Source: JABDNZ01 sp964407425 (GTDB taxonomy: Bacteria; Gemmatimonadota; Gemmatimonadetes; Longimicrobiales; Gaopeijiaceae). From it: a stretch of DNA of 5,437 bases. Positions 1-5,437 of this stretch are shown piece by piece. The notes beneath the pieces were generated by a model, which worked only from the letters and a program-made list of their open reading frames with translations, made no database searches and had not been told where the DNA came from. The position numbers and the translations under genes were made by a program. The stretch lies in the NCBI GenBank assembly GCA_964407425.1, contig CAYOVN010000215.1, positions 1 through 5,437 of the forward strand, written 5' to 3'. How positions within the stretch are numbered: position 1 is the stretch's first letter; the number at the start of each line of letters is the position of its first letter.

Positions 1-2000
1 TCAGAACCCCCATGAACGGGGTGCTGGGCATGGCCGAGATTCTCCTGGATACTGACCTCACACAGGAGCAGTCCCAGTATCTCGGGATTATCCGATCTTC
101 GGGCGAGTCCCTACTGGGGGTTCTGAACGATATTCTGGATATCTCAAAGATCGAAGCCGGGCATCTTGAGCTCGAGGAAGTCTCTTTCGATCTGAGTGAG
201 CAAGTCCTGGGGGCGGTGTCCCTGTTCTCCCATACCGCGGTGGAGCAGGGGAGTGAGCTGATGGTGGACCTCCGCTCGGAGGTCCCAAGGGCTGTACGTG
301 GGGACCCGACCCGTTTGCGGCAGGTGCTCTCGAACCTGGTCGGGAACGCCGTGAAATTCACGTCCGACGGTGAGATTGTGGTTTCTGTCTCACTGGTCGG
401 GGGTGATGATCACAATGCTAGGATCCGGTTCTCGGTGAGGGACACCGGGGTCGGGATCCCCCCGGAGAAACAGCAGGCCATTTTCCAGGAGTTCACTCAG
501 GCGGACTCCTCCACCACGAGGGAATACGGTGGAACCGGTCTGGGCCTTACCATCTCTCGGCACCTGGTATCCGTCATGGGAGGAGACCTAGAACTCGAGA
601 GCGTCGAAGGGGAGGGAAGCGAGTTTTATTACACTCTTTACCTTCCCATCGACCATGATTTCGCCCCTACCCCTGAGCTTGGTGACCGAATCGACTTTTC
701 GGGGTTGAAGGCCCTCATCGTGGATGACTTGGAAACCAACCGCCGAATCTTCAGGGACTTCCTTGAGAACGCCGGGGCCCGGGTCCAGGTTACTGAGAGC
801 GCGGTGAAAGCTCTAAACCTCCTGAAGACCGTGCAGGGACAGGAGCCCTTCGACCTTGTTATCCTGGACCTCCTTATGCCCGGGCGAGATGGCTTCCAGT
901 TGGCGGAGGACATTCGTCTGGATCCCGAACTCCGGGATTTACCGCTCATGATCCTCACGTCCTCCAATCGGCCCGGGGATAGGAAACTGGCCACCCGGCT
1001 CCGAATCAACGGCTTCCTTCAGAAACCCGTATCCCGGGCCGAACTCCTCAGGGGTATTCATACCGTTCTCCAAGGCGCGGAGTCCCAGGAGGGACCGGGG
1101 GGTTCGGCATCCCGTCGAGGCGGAAGCGGTCGGCCGGACGAAGGGCCCCAGGTGGAAGTGACGGATGGACTCGATGTGCTTGTGGCTGAGGATAATATCG
1201 TCAACCAACAGGTAGCCATCGGGCTCCTGGAACGTTGGGGTTGTATCGTTCGGGTGGCCGAAAACGGGGTTGAGGCCTTGGAGGCGCTGGAGGATCGCCT
1301 TCCCGACCTGATCCTCATGGATGTTCAGATGCCCGAAATGGACGGGCTGGAAGCAACAAAGCGGATTCGGGCGGACTCCAGGTTTTCGTCGATTCCTATC
1401 CTGGCCCTTACTGCTCATGTCCTTCCAGAGGAACGGAAGAGGTGTGAGGACGCTGGGATGGATGACTATGTTCCCAAACCCTTCAAGCCTGGGGAACTGA
1501 GGGAGCGCGTCGAACTCTGGGCCCGGGCTGGAGGGGGAGGACAGGAGAGTCCCGTGAAAGGACCGGAGACTCCTGTGAAAGGACCGGAGACTCCTGTGGG
1601 GGACCCTGAAGAGGATCGGTCGGGTGAGGGACCAGAGCCGGGGGGTGATGGCCCCCCCGTTCTCCTGGATGAATTTCGAGCTACAATGAGGGAAGCGGGC
1701 ATTGAATCCGTAGTGGATGTCGCAGTTGAGGCATACCTTTCCGAAACTCCGTTGCGGATGGCCGCCCTAGAAGCCGCTGTTGAGGCCGGGGATATGAAAG
1801 CTGTCGAGAGAGAGGCCCATGGCATTAAATCCGGGTCCGGGAATCTCAGGGCGGACTACTTTGCCGAACTCCTGGAAGAAATGGAGGTGGCAGGAAGAGA
1901 GGGTCGGGAGACGGATGCTGAAGCGGCCCTTCCCAAAATGAAGGAGGTGTTCGGTCAGGTGTTGGACTACCTAGAAAGACAAGGATTTACTTCCGAATGA
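1..2000 (+). CDS. Hybrid sensor histidine kinase with two receiver domains and a C-terminal HPt domain (5' end cut by window)
   Basis: This is a multistep phosphorelay kinase: it should autophosphorylate a histidine and pass the phosphate through its own receivers to its HPt histidine. Residues are numbered from the ATG at 12. That ATG is internal: bases 3-11 read in frame as R-T-P and continue into MNG, which is the tail of the H-box HEIRTPMNG, so the true start and the phosphoacceptor His lie left of the window. Visible order: rest of the HisKA helices (1-50); HATPase_c (about 95-212) with N-box N108/N112, G1 box DTGVGIP (144-150), F-box FQEF (158-161) and G2 box GGTGLGL (173-179); receiver 1 (about 232-353) with D238, D239, acceptor D286, T316 and K338; receiver 2 (about 387-505) with E393, D394, acceptor D437, T467 and K489; a Gly/Pro/Glu linker (506-550); HPt (about 551-660) with H603 in HGIKSGSG. 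All key residues are intact. No membrane segment is visible; the sensor part is off-window. The stop overlaps the next start by four bases. The domain calls are secure; the input signal is unknown. Confidence 0.96.
   Translation, partial: RTPMNGVLGMAEILLDTDLTQEQSQYLGIIRSSGESLLGVLNDILDISKIEAGHLELEEVSFDLSEQVLGAVSLFSHTAVEQGSELMVDLRSEVPRAVRGDPTRLRQVLSNLVGNAVKFTSDGEIVVSVSLVGGDDHNARIRFSVRDTGVGIPPEKQQAIFQEFTQADSSTTREYGGTGLGLTISRHLVSVMGGDLELESVEGEGSEFYYTLYLPIDHDFAPTPELGDRIDFSGLKALIVDDLETNRRIFRDFLENAGARVQVTESAVKALNLLKTVQGQEPFDLVILDLLMPGRDGFQLAEDIRLDPELRDLPLMILTSSNRPGDRKLATRLRINGFLQKPVSRAELLRGIHTVLQGAESQEGPGGSASRRGGSGRPDEGPQVEVTDGLDVLVAEDNIVNQQVAIGLLERWGCIVRVAENGVEALEALEDRLPDLILMDVQMPEMDGLEATKRIRADSRFSSIPILALTAHVLPEERKRCEDAGMDDYVPKPFKPGELRERVELWARAGGGGQESPVKGPETPVKGPETPVGDPEEDRSGEGPEPGGDGPPVLLDEFRATMREAGIESVVDVAVEAYLSETPLRMAALEAAVEAGDMKAVEREAHGIKSGSGNLRADYFAELLEEMEVAGREGRETDAEAALPKMKEVFGQVLDYLERQGFTSE
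1554..1598 (+). repeat. 21-bp in-frame tandem repeat in the receiver-HPt linker
   Basis: Two perfect 21-base units lie at 1554-1574 and 1575-1595, each encoding V-K-G-P-E-T-P. They are flanked by degenerate partial copies: the bases just before 1554 resemble the unit's end, and GTG at 1596 begins a third, diverged unit. Because the unit is seven codons long, copy-number change keeps the frame and only alters the length of the flexible tether between receiver 2 and the HPt domain. Confidence 0.9.
1981..2000 (+). promoter_or_regulatory. Translational coupling junction (weak SD plus ATGA stop/start overlap)
   Basis: The kinase stop TGA (1998-2000) overlaps the ATPase start ATG (1997-1999). The only Shine-Dalgarno-like stretch is AAGGA at 1981-1985, 11 bases before the ATG and therefore weak and somewhat distant. 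Initiation of the ATPase gene probably relies on ribosomes that have just terminated on the kinase gene, which would keep the two proteins in proportion. Confidence 0.75.
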
Positions 2001-4165
2001 ACGATTCAGCCCACTGGCTTGAGGGTGTACTTCAGAAAGCGGGGAAAACCGTCGGGGCCGTGGGCCTGCCCAGCACACTTCCGTTGGATGAAGCCTGGGA
2101 GAGGGCCTCAGAGGCTTCGGGGGTTCTTCAGAGTGACCTGGCTGACCTGGTTGCAGCATTTTTCCAGCTTCCCAGGGCGTCCCTGGACGAGGTGGAAGGA
2201 AAGGCCCTGAGGCTAGTTCCCGAGGCCCTTGCCCACGAGTACCAGATCCTTCCCCTGAAAGAGGAGTACCGGCGGATGGTGGTGGCCACTGCCGATCCCA
2301 CGAACCTCGAGGCAGAGCAGGCCATCGGGTTCGCTTCGGGCAGAGGAATCTCGTTGGTCGTAGCCTCTCACCAGGAGCTCCAGGAAGCCATCCATTCTCA
2401 GTATTCTCCGGACAAGGATGTAGCTCGAATCCTCTTCCAGGTTCAACCGGACCTGGATGATAGTCTTGACGATATCCGCCTCATCGAGGATGAGGACGAA
2501 GCCGCCCCGTCCCTTGAGGAAGCCGGATCAGGACCCCTGGTGAACCTCACAAATGTGATTCTTAAAGAGGCCGTGGAGGCCGGGGCCAGCGACATCCATC
2601 TTCAACCCATGGCTCATGGGGGTGTGATCCGGTATCGGATCGATGGGGTCCTGCGAAACTCCGGAAACATGCCTCTCTCGGTCCTGACCCGTGTGGTTTC
2701 CCGGATCAAGATCATGGCGAAGCTGGACATCGCGGACCGGCTGAGGCCTCAAGACGGAAGGGCAAAGGTCGGTTTTGGAGACCGGCACGTGGATTTGCGT
2801 ATCTCGACGGTTCCGACGAGGAACGCCGAGAAGATGGTTATCCGGATTCTCGACTCCGAGGAGGCGAAAGGACTTGAGGAGGTCGGGTTTCTGGAGCCCG
2901 AGCTTTCACACTTCAGGCACCTCCTCTCCCACAGGGAGGGGATCGTCGTCGTCACCGGCCCGACCGGATCCGGGAAGACTACAACTCTTTATGCGGCTCT
3001 TCAGGCTATTCACGACGAGAACATCAACATTATGACGGTGGAGGACCCGGTGGAGTACGAGCTACCGGGACTCACCCAGATTCAGGTTGAAACCAAGCAG
3101 GGAGTCACCTTCGCTGCGGCTCTTCGGGCGATTCTCCGGCAAGATCCGGATGTCGTTTTTGTGGGGGAGATCCGGGATCTGGAGACAGCCCAGATCGCCG
3201 CTCAGGCATCCCTAACCGGCCATCTCGTCCTATCCACCCTTCACACGAATGACGCGGTGGGGACCGTGGGCCGTTTCGCCGATATGGGTCTGGACCGCCC
3301 CACGCTGGCCGAAACCCTACGAGGCGCCCTCGCTCAGCGTCTGGTGAGGCGGATCTGCCCCCTCTGTTGTGAGCCCGTCAAGGGAGACCTGACGGAGAGT
3401 GAGGCCGAGCTGGCAAAGGAATACGGGGTTTCCCCCACGGTAAGACCGGTAGGGTGCAGGGGTTGCGGTCAATCCGGGTTCCGAGGGCGGATTCCCCTCG
3501 TAGAGGTCCTTCCCGTCACACCAAAAATCAAAGAGCTGATCTTCTCCGGGGGATCCTCGGCCGAGCTGGAAAGAACCGCCCGGGCCGAGGGAGTCAGGTC
3601 TCTAAGGGATGTAGGCGTTGCCAGGGTCAAGGCCGGTGAGACCACTCTTCAGGAGTTGGAGAGGGTGTTGGGCGATGTAGGGGGAAGATCGGAGGCAGCT
3701 GGGGCCGCCACGGGTAAGGCCTCCGCCGGGTCCCAAGCTGGACCAAGCGCTCCCCCTGCTGTGGGGGTCGAGGAGGAAGATCACCTTCCGCCGCCCATCC
3801 TCATCGTGGACGACGACGGGGCCAATCGGACCATTGCCAAAGCTCTCCTGGAAAGTGAGGGTCACAGGGTGGAAGAGGCCAAGGACGGGGCCGAGGCCAT
3901 CGAGCTCGTTCAGTCCGGGCGGGCCTTCAGCCTGATGGTACTGGATCTGGAAATGCCCAAGATGGACGGTCGCCAGGTCCTGAAAGAGGTCCGGGGAAGT
4001 ATGGCCACCGTCGGACTTCCGGTGATCGTCCTCACTGGAACCACTGAGCCCGACGCCGAACTCACGCTCTTGGAGGAAGGGGCCGACGACTACATCCGGA
4101 AACCCTTCGATCCCCGAAGGTTCATGATCCGGGTCAAAGCGGCTCTCAGAAGGGCTGGAGTCTGA
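1997..4165 (+). CDS. GspE/PilB-type motor ATPase with a C-terminal response-regulator receiver domain
   Basis: This is a cytoplasmic hexameric ATPase of the type II secretion / type IV pilus assembly class, which powers pilin or pseudopilin polymerisation at the inner membrane. Domains in the 722 residues: N-terminal T2SSE_N/MshEN-like domain (about 25-137); an acidic linker (150-175, rich in D/E); the ATPase core (about 178-560) with Walker A GPTGSGKT (321-328), Asp box around E349-D350, Walker B region DPDVVFVGEIRD (383-394, E391), His box TGH (407-409) and H416, and the zinc tetracysteine CPLC (454-457) plus CRGC (487-490) typical of GspE/PilB rather than PilT; an Ala/Gly/Ser/Pro linker (562-590); and a complete receiver (about 599-720) with D605/D606, acceptor D650, T680 and K702. 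The core looks fully functional. The odd feature is the fused receiver, since ordinary GspE/PilB end after the ATPase core. No pilin, PilC or GspF-type gene is in view, so pilus versus secretion cannot be decided. It is coupled to the upstream kinase, the likely phosphate source by inference. Confidence 0.96.
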   Translation: MNDSAHWLEGVLQKAGKTVGAVGLPSTLPLDEAWERASEASGVLQSDLADLVAAFFQLPRASLDEVEGKALRLVPEALAHEYQILPLKEEYRRMVVATADPTNLEAEQAIGFASGRGISLVVASHQELQEAIHSQYSPDKDVARILFQVQPDLDDSLDDIRLIEDEDEAAPSLEEAGSGPLVNLTNVILKEAVEAGASDIHLQPMAHGGVIRYRIDGVLRNSGNMPLSVLTRVVSRIKIMAKLDIADRLRPQDGRAKVGFGDRHVDLRISTVPTRNAEKMVIRILDSEEAKGLEEVGFLEPELSHFRHLLSHREGIVVVTGPTGSGKTTTLYAALQAIHDENINIMTVEDPVEYELPGLTQIQVETKQGVTFAAALRAILRQDPDVVFVGEIRDLETAQIAAQASLTGHLVLSTLHTNDAVGTVGRFADMGLDRPTLAETLRGALAQRLVRRICPLCCEPVKGDLTESEAELAKEYGVSPTVRPVGCRGCGQSGFRGRIPLVEVLPVTPKIKELIFSGGSSAELERTARAEGVRSLRDVGVARVKAGETTLQELERVLGDVGGRSEAAGAATGKASAGSQAGPSAPPAVGVEEEDHLPPPILIVDDDGANRTIAKALLESEGHRVEEAKDGAEAIELVQSGRAFSLMVLDLEMPKMDGRQVLKEVRGSMATVGLPVIVLTGTTEPDAELTLLEEGADDYIRKPFDPRRFMIRVKAALRRAGV

Positions 4166-4169
4166 AATG

Positions 4170-4188
4170 GAGGTTAGCTAGCTACCTC
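4170..4188. other. Short imperfect hairpin just after the ATPase gene
   Basis: GAGGT (4170-4174) pairs with ACCTC (4184-4188) around the self-complementary AGCTAGCT (4176-4183), leaving T4175 bulged. It lies five bases after the ATPase stop, where a terminator might sit, but there is no T-run after it and the stem is short. I do not call it a rho-independent terminator. Confidence 0.35.
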
Positions 4189-4235
4189 AAGCTGGCAACA
4201 CCCATTCGTCTCCTCCTTGCCCCTTCCAACCGCCC

Positions 4236-4248
4236 CGCCATGGTGGCG
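4236..4248. other. Small GC-rich hairpin in the spacer before the transporter gene
   Basis: CGCCA (4236-4240) and TGGCG (4244-4248) form a five-base stem with a TGG loop, preceded by a pyrimidine-rich stretch (about 4197-4237). The whole 136-base spacer 4166-4301 holds only this hairpin, the one at 4170-4188 and the ribosome binding site. No clear -35/-10 pair was found. The hairpin could be part of a dispersed intergenic repeat, but one copy cannot show that. Confidence 0.3.
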
Positions 4249-4287
4249 TATCGCGAAGAGCACTCAGGTAATTCCGTAAAGAGATCA

Positions 4288-4293
4288 GAGGGG
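4288..4293 (+). promoter_or_regulatory. Ribosome binding site for the transporter gene
   Basis: GAGGGG lies eight bases before the ATG at 4302, a good position for a Shine-Dalgarno sequence. It supports this ATG as the real start. Confidence 0.7.
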
Positions 4294-4301
4294 AAAGCGT
4301 C

Positions 4302-5147
4302 ATGAGCCTACAAGACGTCTTCACCATCACGGTTGTCATTTTCACGGTGTCAAACATCGGGGCCATGGGCCTCGAAATGAATCTGCGCGAGGCGCTGAAA
4401 ACCCTGCGGAGCGCCCGTGCCATTGGGTTGATCCTCCTCTGGGGCTGGGTGGTAGGGCCGGCGTTGGCGTGGCTCATAATCAGCATCCTGCCACTGTCGG
4501 AAGGGCACGCGGCCGGATTGCTTCTGATCACCCTGGCGCCGACGGCGCCGTTCTTCCCGCTGATGGTCCGCATGGCGCGCGGCGACATGTCATTTGCCGT
4601 CGCATTTATGATGCTGACCACCGTCGGCACCGTGCTTCTTCTGCCGTTGATGGCGCCGGTGTTGATCAAGGGCCTGACGGTGGATTCCTGGTCGCTGGCA
4701 AAACCGCTGATCATGATGGTGCTTTTGCCGCTGCTGATCGGCGGCGCGATCCGGGTGTTCGCCCCGAAAGTAGCGGAAAAAATCTTACCAGCGGTTCAAA
4801 AAATCGGCGGGATCTTCTTGGTACTCACCGTGGTGTTCACCTTTGTCCTCTACGGGCGTGACTTGCTCGATACGGTGGGCAGCTTCGCCCCCGGAGCGCA
4901 GGTCCTGTTCTTCGTCGCGATCACGGCGATGTCTTATAAGATCGGCTTCGGCCTGGAACAGCAGCAGCGCTCCGCCATGGCGCTTGGGATGTGCACGCGC
5001 AATATCGCCGCGGTGTTCGCTGCATACTTCGGCATCACGAACCCGCCGCCGGGCCTGTTCGTGATGGTCATACTCGTGGTCCCGCTGGCGGCGATCGTCG
5101 CTTTCGGAGCAGCACGCCTGTTCGGCCGGCAGGTCCCGACAACCTAG
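4302..5147 (+). CDS. Bile acid:sodium symporter (BASS/SBF) family transporter
   Basis: This is a predicted inner-membrane secondary transporter, probably Na+-coupled and moving an organic anion; the substrate cannot be told from sequence. The 281 residues contain about nine hydrophobic spans, roughly at 4-22, 40-62, 68-90, 97-122, 132-152, 166-185, 198-213, 224-245 and 250-273. Family hallmarks are the MGLEMNL motif ending the first span (22-28), the Pro-broken segment LAPTAPFFPLMVRMARGD (78-95), and the second broken segment around CTRNIAAVFAAYFG (231-244) followed by NPPPGLF (247-253), the two unwound helices that cross in this fold. The start is backed by a Shine-Dalgarno sequence, and the length suits the shorter BASS subgroup that begins directly with the GLE-type helix. 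Codon use differs from the upstream genes: 14 of 17 prolines are CCG, GCG is the commonest alanine codon and no arginine is AGG or AGA, which hints at separate acquisition. It has no evident link to the kinase-ATPase pair. A ribosome binding site follows its stop at once. Confidence 0.88.
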   Translation: MSLQDVFTITVVIFTVSNIGAMGLEMNLREALKTLRSARAIGLILLWGWVVGPALAWLIISILPLSEGHAAGLLLITLAPTAPFFPLMVRMARGDMSFAVAFMMLTTVGTVLLLPLMAPVLIKGLTVDSWSLAKPLIMMVLLPLLIGGAIRVFAPKVAEKILPAVQKIGGIFLVLTVVFTFVLYGRDLLDTVGSFAPGAQVLFFVAITAMSYKIGFGLEQQQRSAMALGMCTRNIAAVFAAYFGITNPPPGLFVMVILVVPLAAIVAFGAARLFGRQVPTT

Positions 5148-5153
5148 AGGAGG
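5147..5153 (+). promoter_or_regulatory. Orphan Shine-Dalgarno sequence directly after the transporter stop
   Basis: GAGGAGG begins on the last base of the transporter's TAG (5145-5147). No ATG, GTG or TTG follows at a usable distance in the frame that encodes the oxidoreductase-like residues. The only codon at good spacing is ATT at 5160, six bases downstream. The site fits a gene formerly coupled to the transporter. Confidence 0.55.
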
Positions 5154-5240
5154 AAGGTCATTTTCCTTGGTGGAGTAGCCGGGGGGGCATCCTGTGCGGC
5201 ACGCCTGCGCAGGTTGGATGAAAAAGCGGAAGCGGTCTTT
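5151..5240 (+). pseudogene. N-terminal remnant of a CoA-disulfide-reductase-like FAD/NAD(P) oxidoreductase
   Basis: The frame from 5154 reads KVIFLGGVAGGASCAARLRR followed by LDEKAEAVF. This matches the opening of the pyridine nucleotide-disulfide oxidoreductase family, particularly the CoA-disulfide reductase / NADH oxidase branch, whose proteins start as M-K-V-I-I-x-G-G-V-A-G-G-A-S and continue A-x-R-x-R-R-L-D-E. The Gly-rich loop GGVAGGAS (residues at 5169-5192) is the FAD-binding Rossmann motif. Two faults mark it as broken: the expected start position (5151-5153) reads AGG, with no normal start nearby, and after the phenylalanine at 5238-5240 the family's E-R-G and later the Cys-containing active-site segment do not appear in any + frame. 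The frame itself stays open to the window end without recognisable similarity. Initiation at ATT 5160 is a possible but unusual alternative. Its position after the transporter suggests a former two-gene operon. Confidence 0.6.
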
Positions 5241-5351
5241 GGTTGCTCAGGCAAATCCGACCAGACTCCCTTCCTCCAGGTGGGGAAGACTTTCGTCAGG
5301 TATCGGGAGGACCGCCAGGGAAGGGGCTTGAAACCGACGCCCATGGGCATG

Positions 5352-5372
5352 ATCTTCCTCCCTGAGGAAGGT
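5352..5372. other. Hairpin with seven perfect base pairs and a 3-base loop
   Basis: CTTCCTC (5354-5360) and GAGGAAG (5364-5370) are perfect complements around CCT. One T-G wobble and one A-T pair extend the stem to 5352/5372. No T-run follows on the + strand (GTGATGAAAG), nor does one follow on the minus strand, so this is not a standard intrinsic terminator. Confidence 0.45.
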
Positions 5373-5402
5373 GATGAAAGGGGCGGGTACCCAATAGGAT
5401 TT

Positions 5403-5421
5403 GCGTCCAAAACGCGTCCAA
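5403..5421 (+). repeat. GCGTCCAA direct repeat with 11-base period
   Basis: GCGTCCAA occurs at 5403-5410 and again at 5414-5421, so the copies are 11 bases apart, about one helical turn. Such spacing is seen in protein-binding sites, but two short copies may be chance. Confidence 0.35.
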
Positions 5422-5437
5422 GTCGGGATCCTGCTCT

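Larger units (their letters stand above)
5241..5437. other. Stretch with no recognisable gene, to the right edge
   Basis: I read all six frames. The + frame continuing from the oxidoreductase remnant is open to the edge, and two minus-strand frames are also fairly open, but none yields motifs I recognise or a start with a ribosome binding site. The stretch contains the palindrome GCCCATGGGC (5339-5348), a hairpin (5352-5372) and a short direct repeat (5403-5421). It could be intergenic DNA, a decayed gene, or the edge of a gene lying further right. Confidence 0.5.

Noticed and set aside
12..14. ATG at 12 as the true start of the kinase gene
   Set aside because: The preceding in-frame bases encode R-T-P, completing the conserved H-box HEIRTPMNG, so the gene clearly extends left of the window.
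939..1418. Minus-strand open frame of 159 residues inside the kinase gene
   Set aside because: It is opposite the two receiver domains, which are fully conserved on the + strand; a shadow frame of GC-rich coding DNA.
4170..4188. Rho-independent terminator after the ATPase gene
   Set aside because: The stem is short and bulged and there is no T-run after it.
4187..4714. Long minus-strand open frame (175 residues) opposite the spacer and transporter start
   Set aside because: It runs antisense to a well-supported membrane protein and has low-complexity Arg/Ser/Thr-rich composition with no recognisable motif.
4302..5240. Transporter-oxidoreductase fusion by stop-codon readthrough, since both are in the same frame
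   Set aside because: The TAG is followed at once by a Shine-Dalgarno sequence, which fits separate initiation, and the downstream part is truncated; nothing suggests programmed readthrough.
5144..5410. Minus-strand open frame of 88 residues in the right-hand stretch
   Set aside because: It lies opposite the recognisable FAD-binding segment, shows no known motif, and has no convincing ribosome binding site.

Overview
The window is GC-rich bacterial DNA from a Gram-negative type organism. This is inferred from a GspE/PilB-type secretion or pilus motor ATPase together with an elaborate hybrid histidine kinase. The sequence does not fix the phylum. Hybrid kinases and receiver-tagged motor ATPases of this kind would fit environmental lineages such as Gemmatimonadota, Acidobacteriota or deltaproteobacterial groups, but that is a guess.

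Region 1 (1-4165) is a two-gene, translationally coupled signalling module on the + strand. The first gene is cut by the left edge just after its phosphoacceptor histidine. It encodes a hybrid kinase with an ATP-binding domain, two receiver domains and a C-terminal HPt domain. Its stop overlaps the start of the second gene in an ATGA. The second gene encodes a complete GspE/PilB-like hexameric ATPase carrying an intact response-regulator receiver domain at its C terminus. The simplest reading is a phosphorelay (His to Asp to His to Asp) whose last acceptor sits on the motor itself, so that signalling would control an extension or secretion ATPase directly rather than through transcription. This is the most interesting part of the window.

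Region 2 (4166-4301) is a 136-base spacer with two short hairpins and a good ribosome binding site for the next gene. I see no convincing promoter or terminator in it.

Region 3 (4302-5147) is a multi-spanning transporter of the bile acid:sodium symporter (BASS/SBF) family. Its codon use clearly differs from that of the two upstream genes: CCG and GCG are preferred and AGG/AGA arginine codons are absent. This suggests a different evolutionary history.

Region 4 (5148-5437) begins directly after the transporter stop with a strong Shine-Dalgarno sequence. About 29 codons follow that are recognisable as the N-terminal dinucleotide-binding motif of a CoA-disulfide-reductase-like FAD/NAD(P) oxidoreductase. 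This stretch has no normal start codon, and the similarity stops abruptly near 5240. It looks like the remnant of a gene once coupled to the transporter. The rest, to the right edge, has no recognisable gene but holds a neat hairpin and a short direct repeat.
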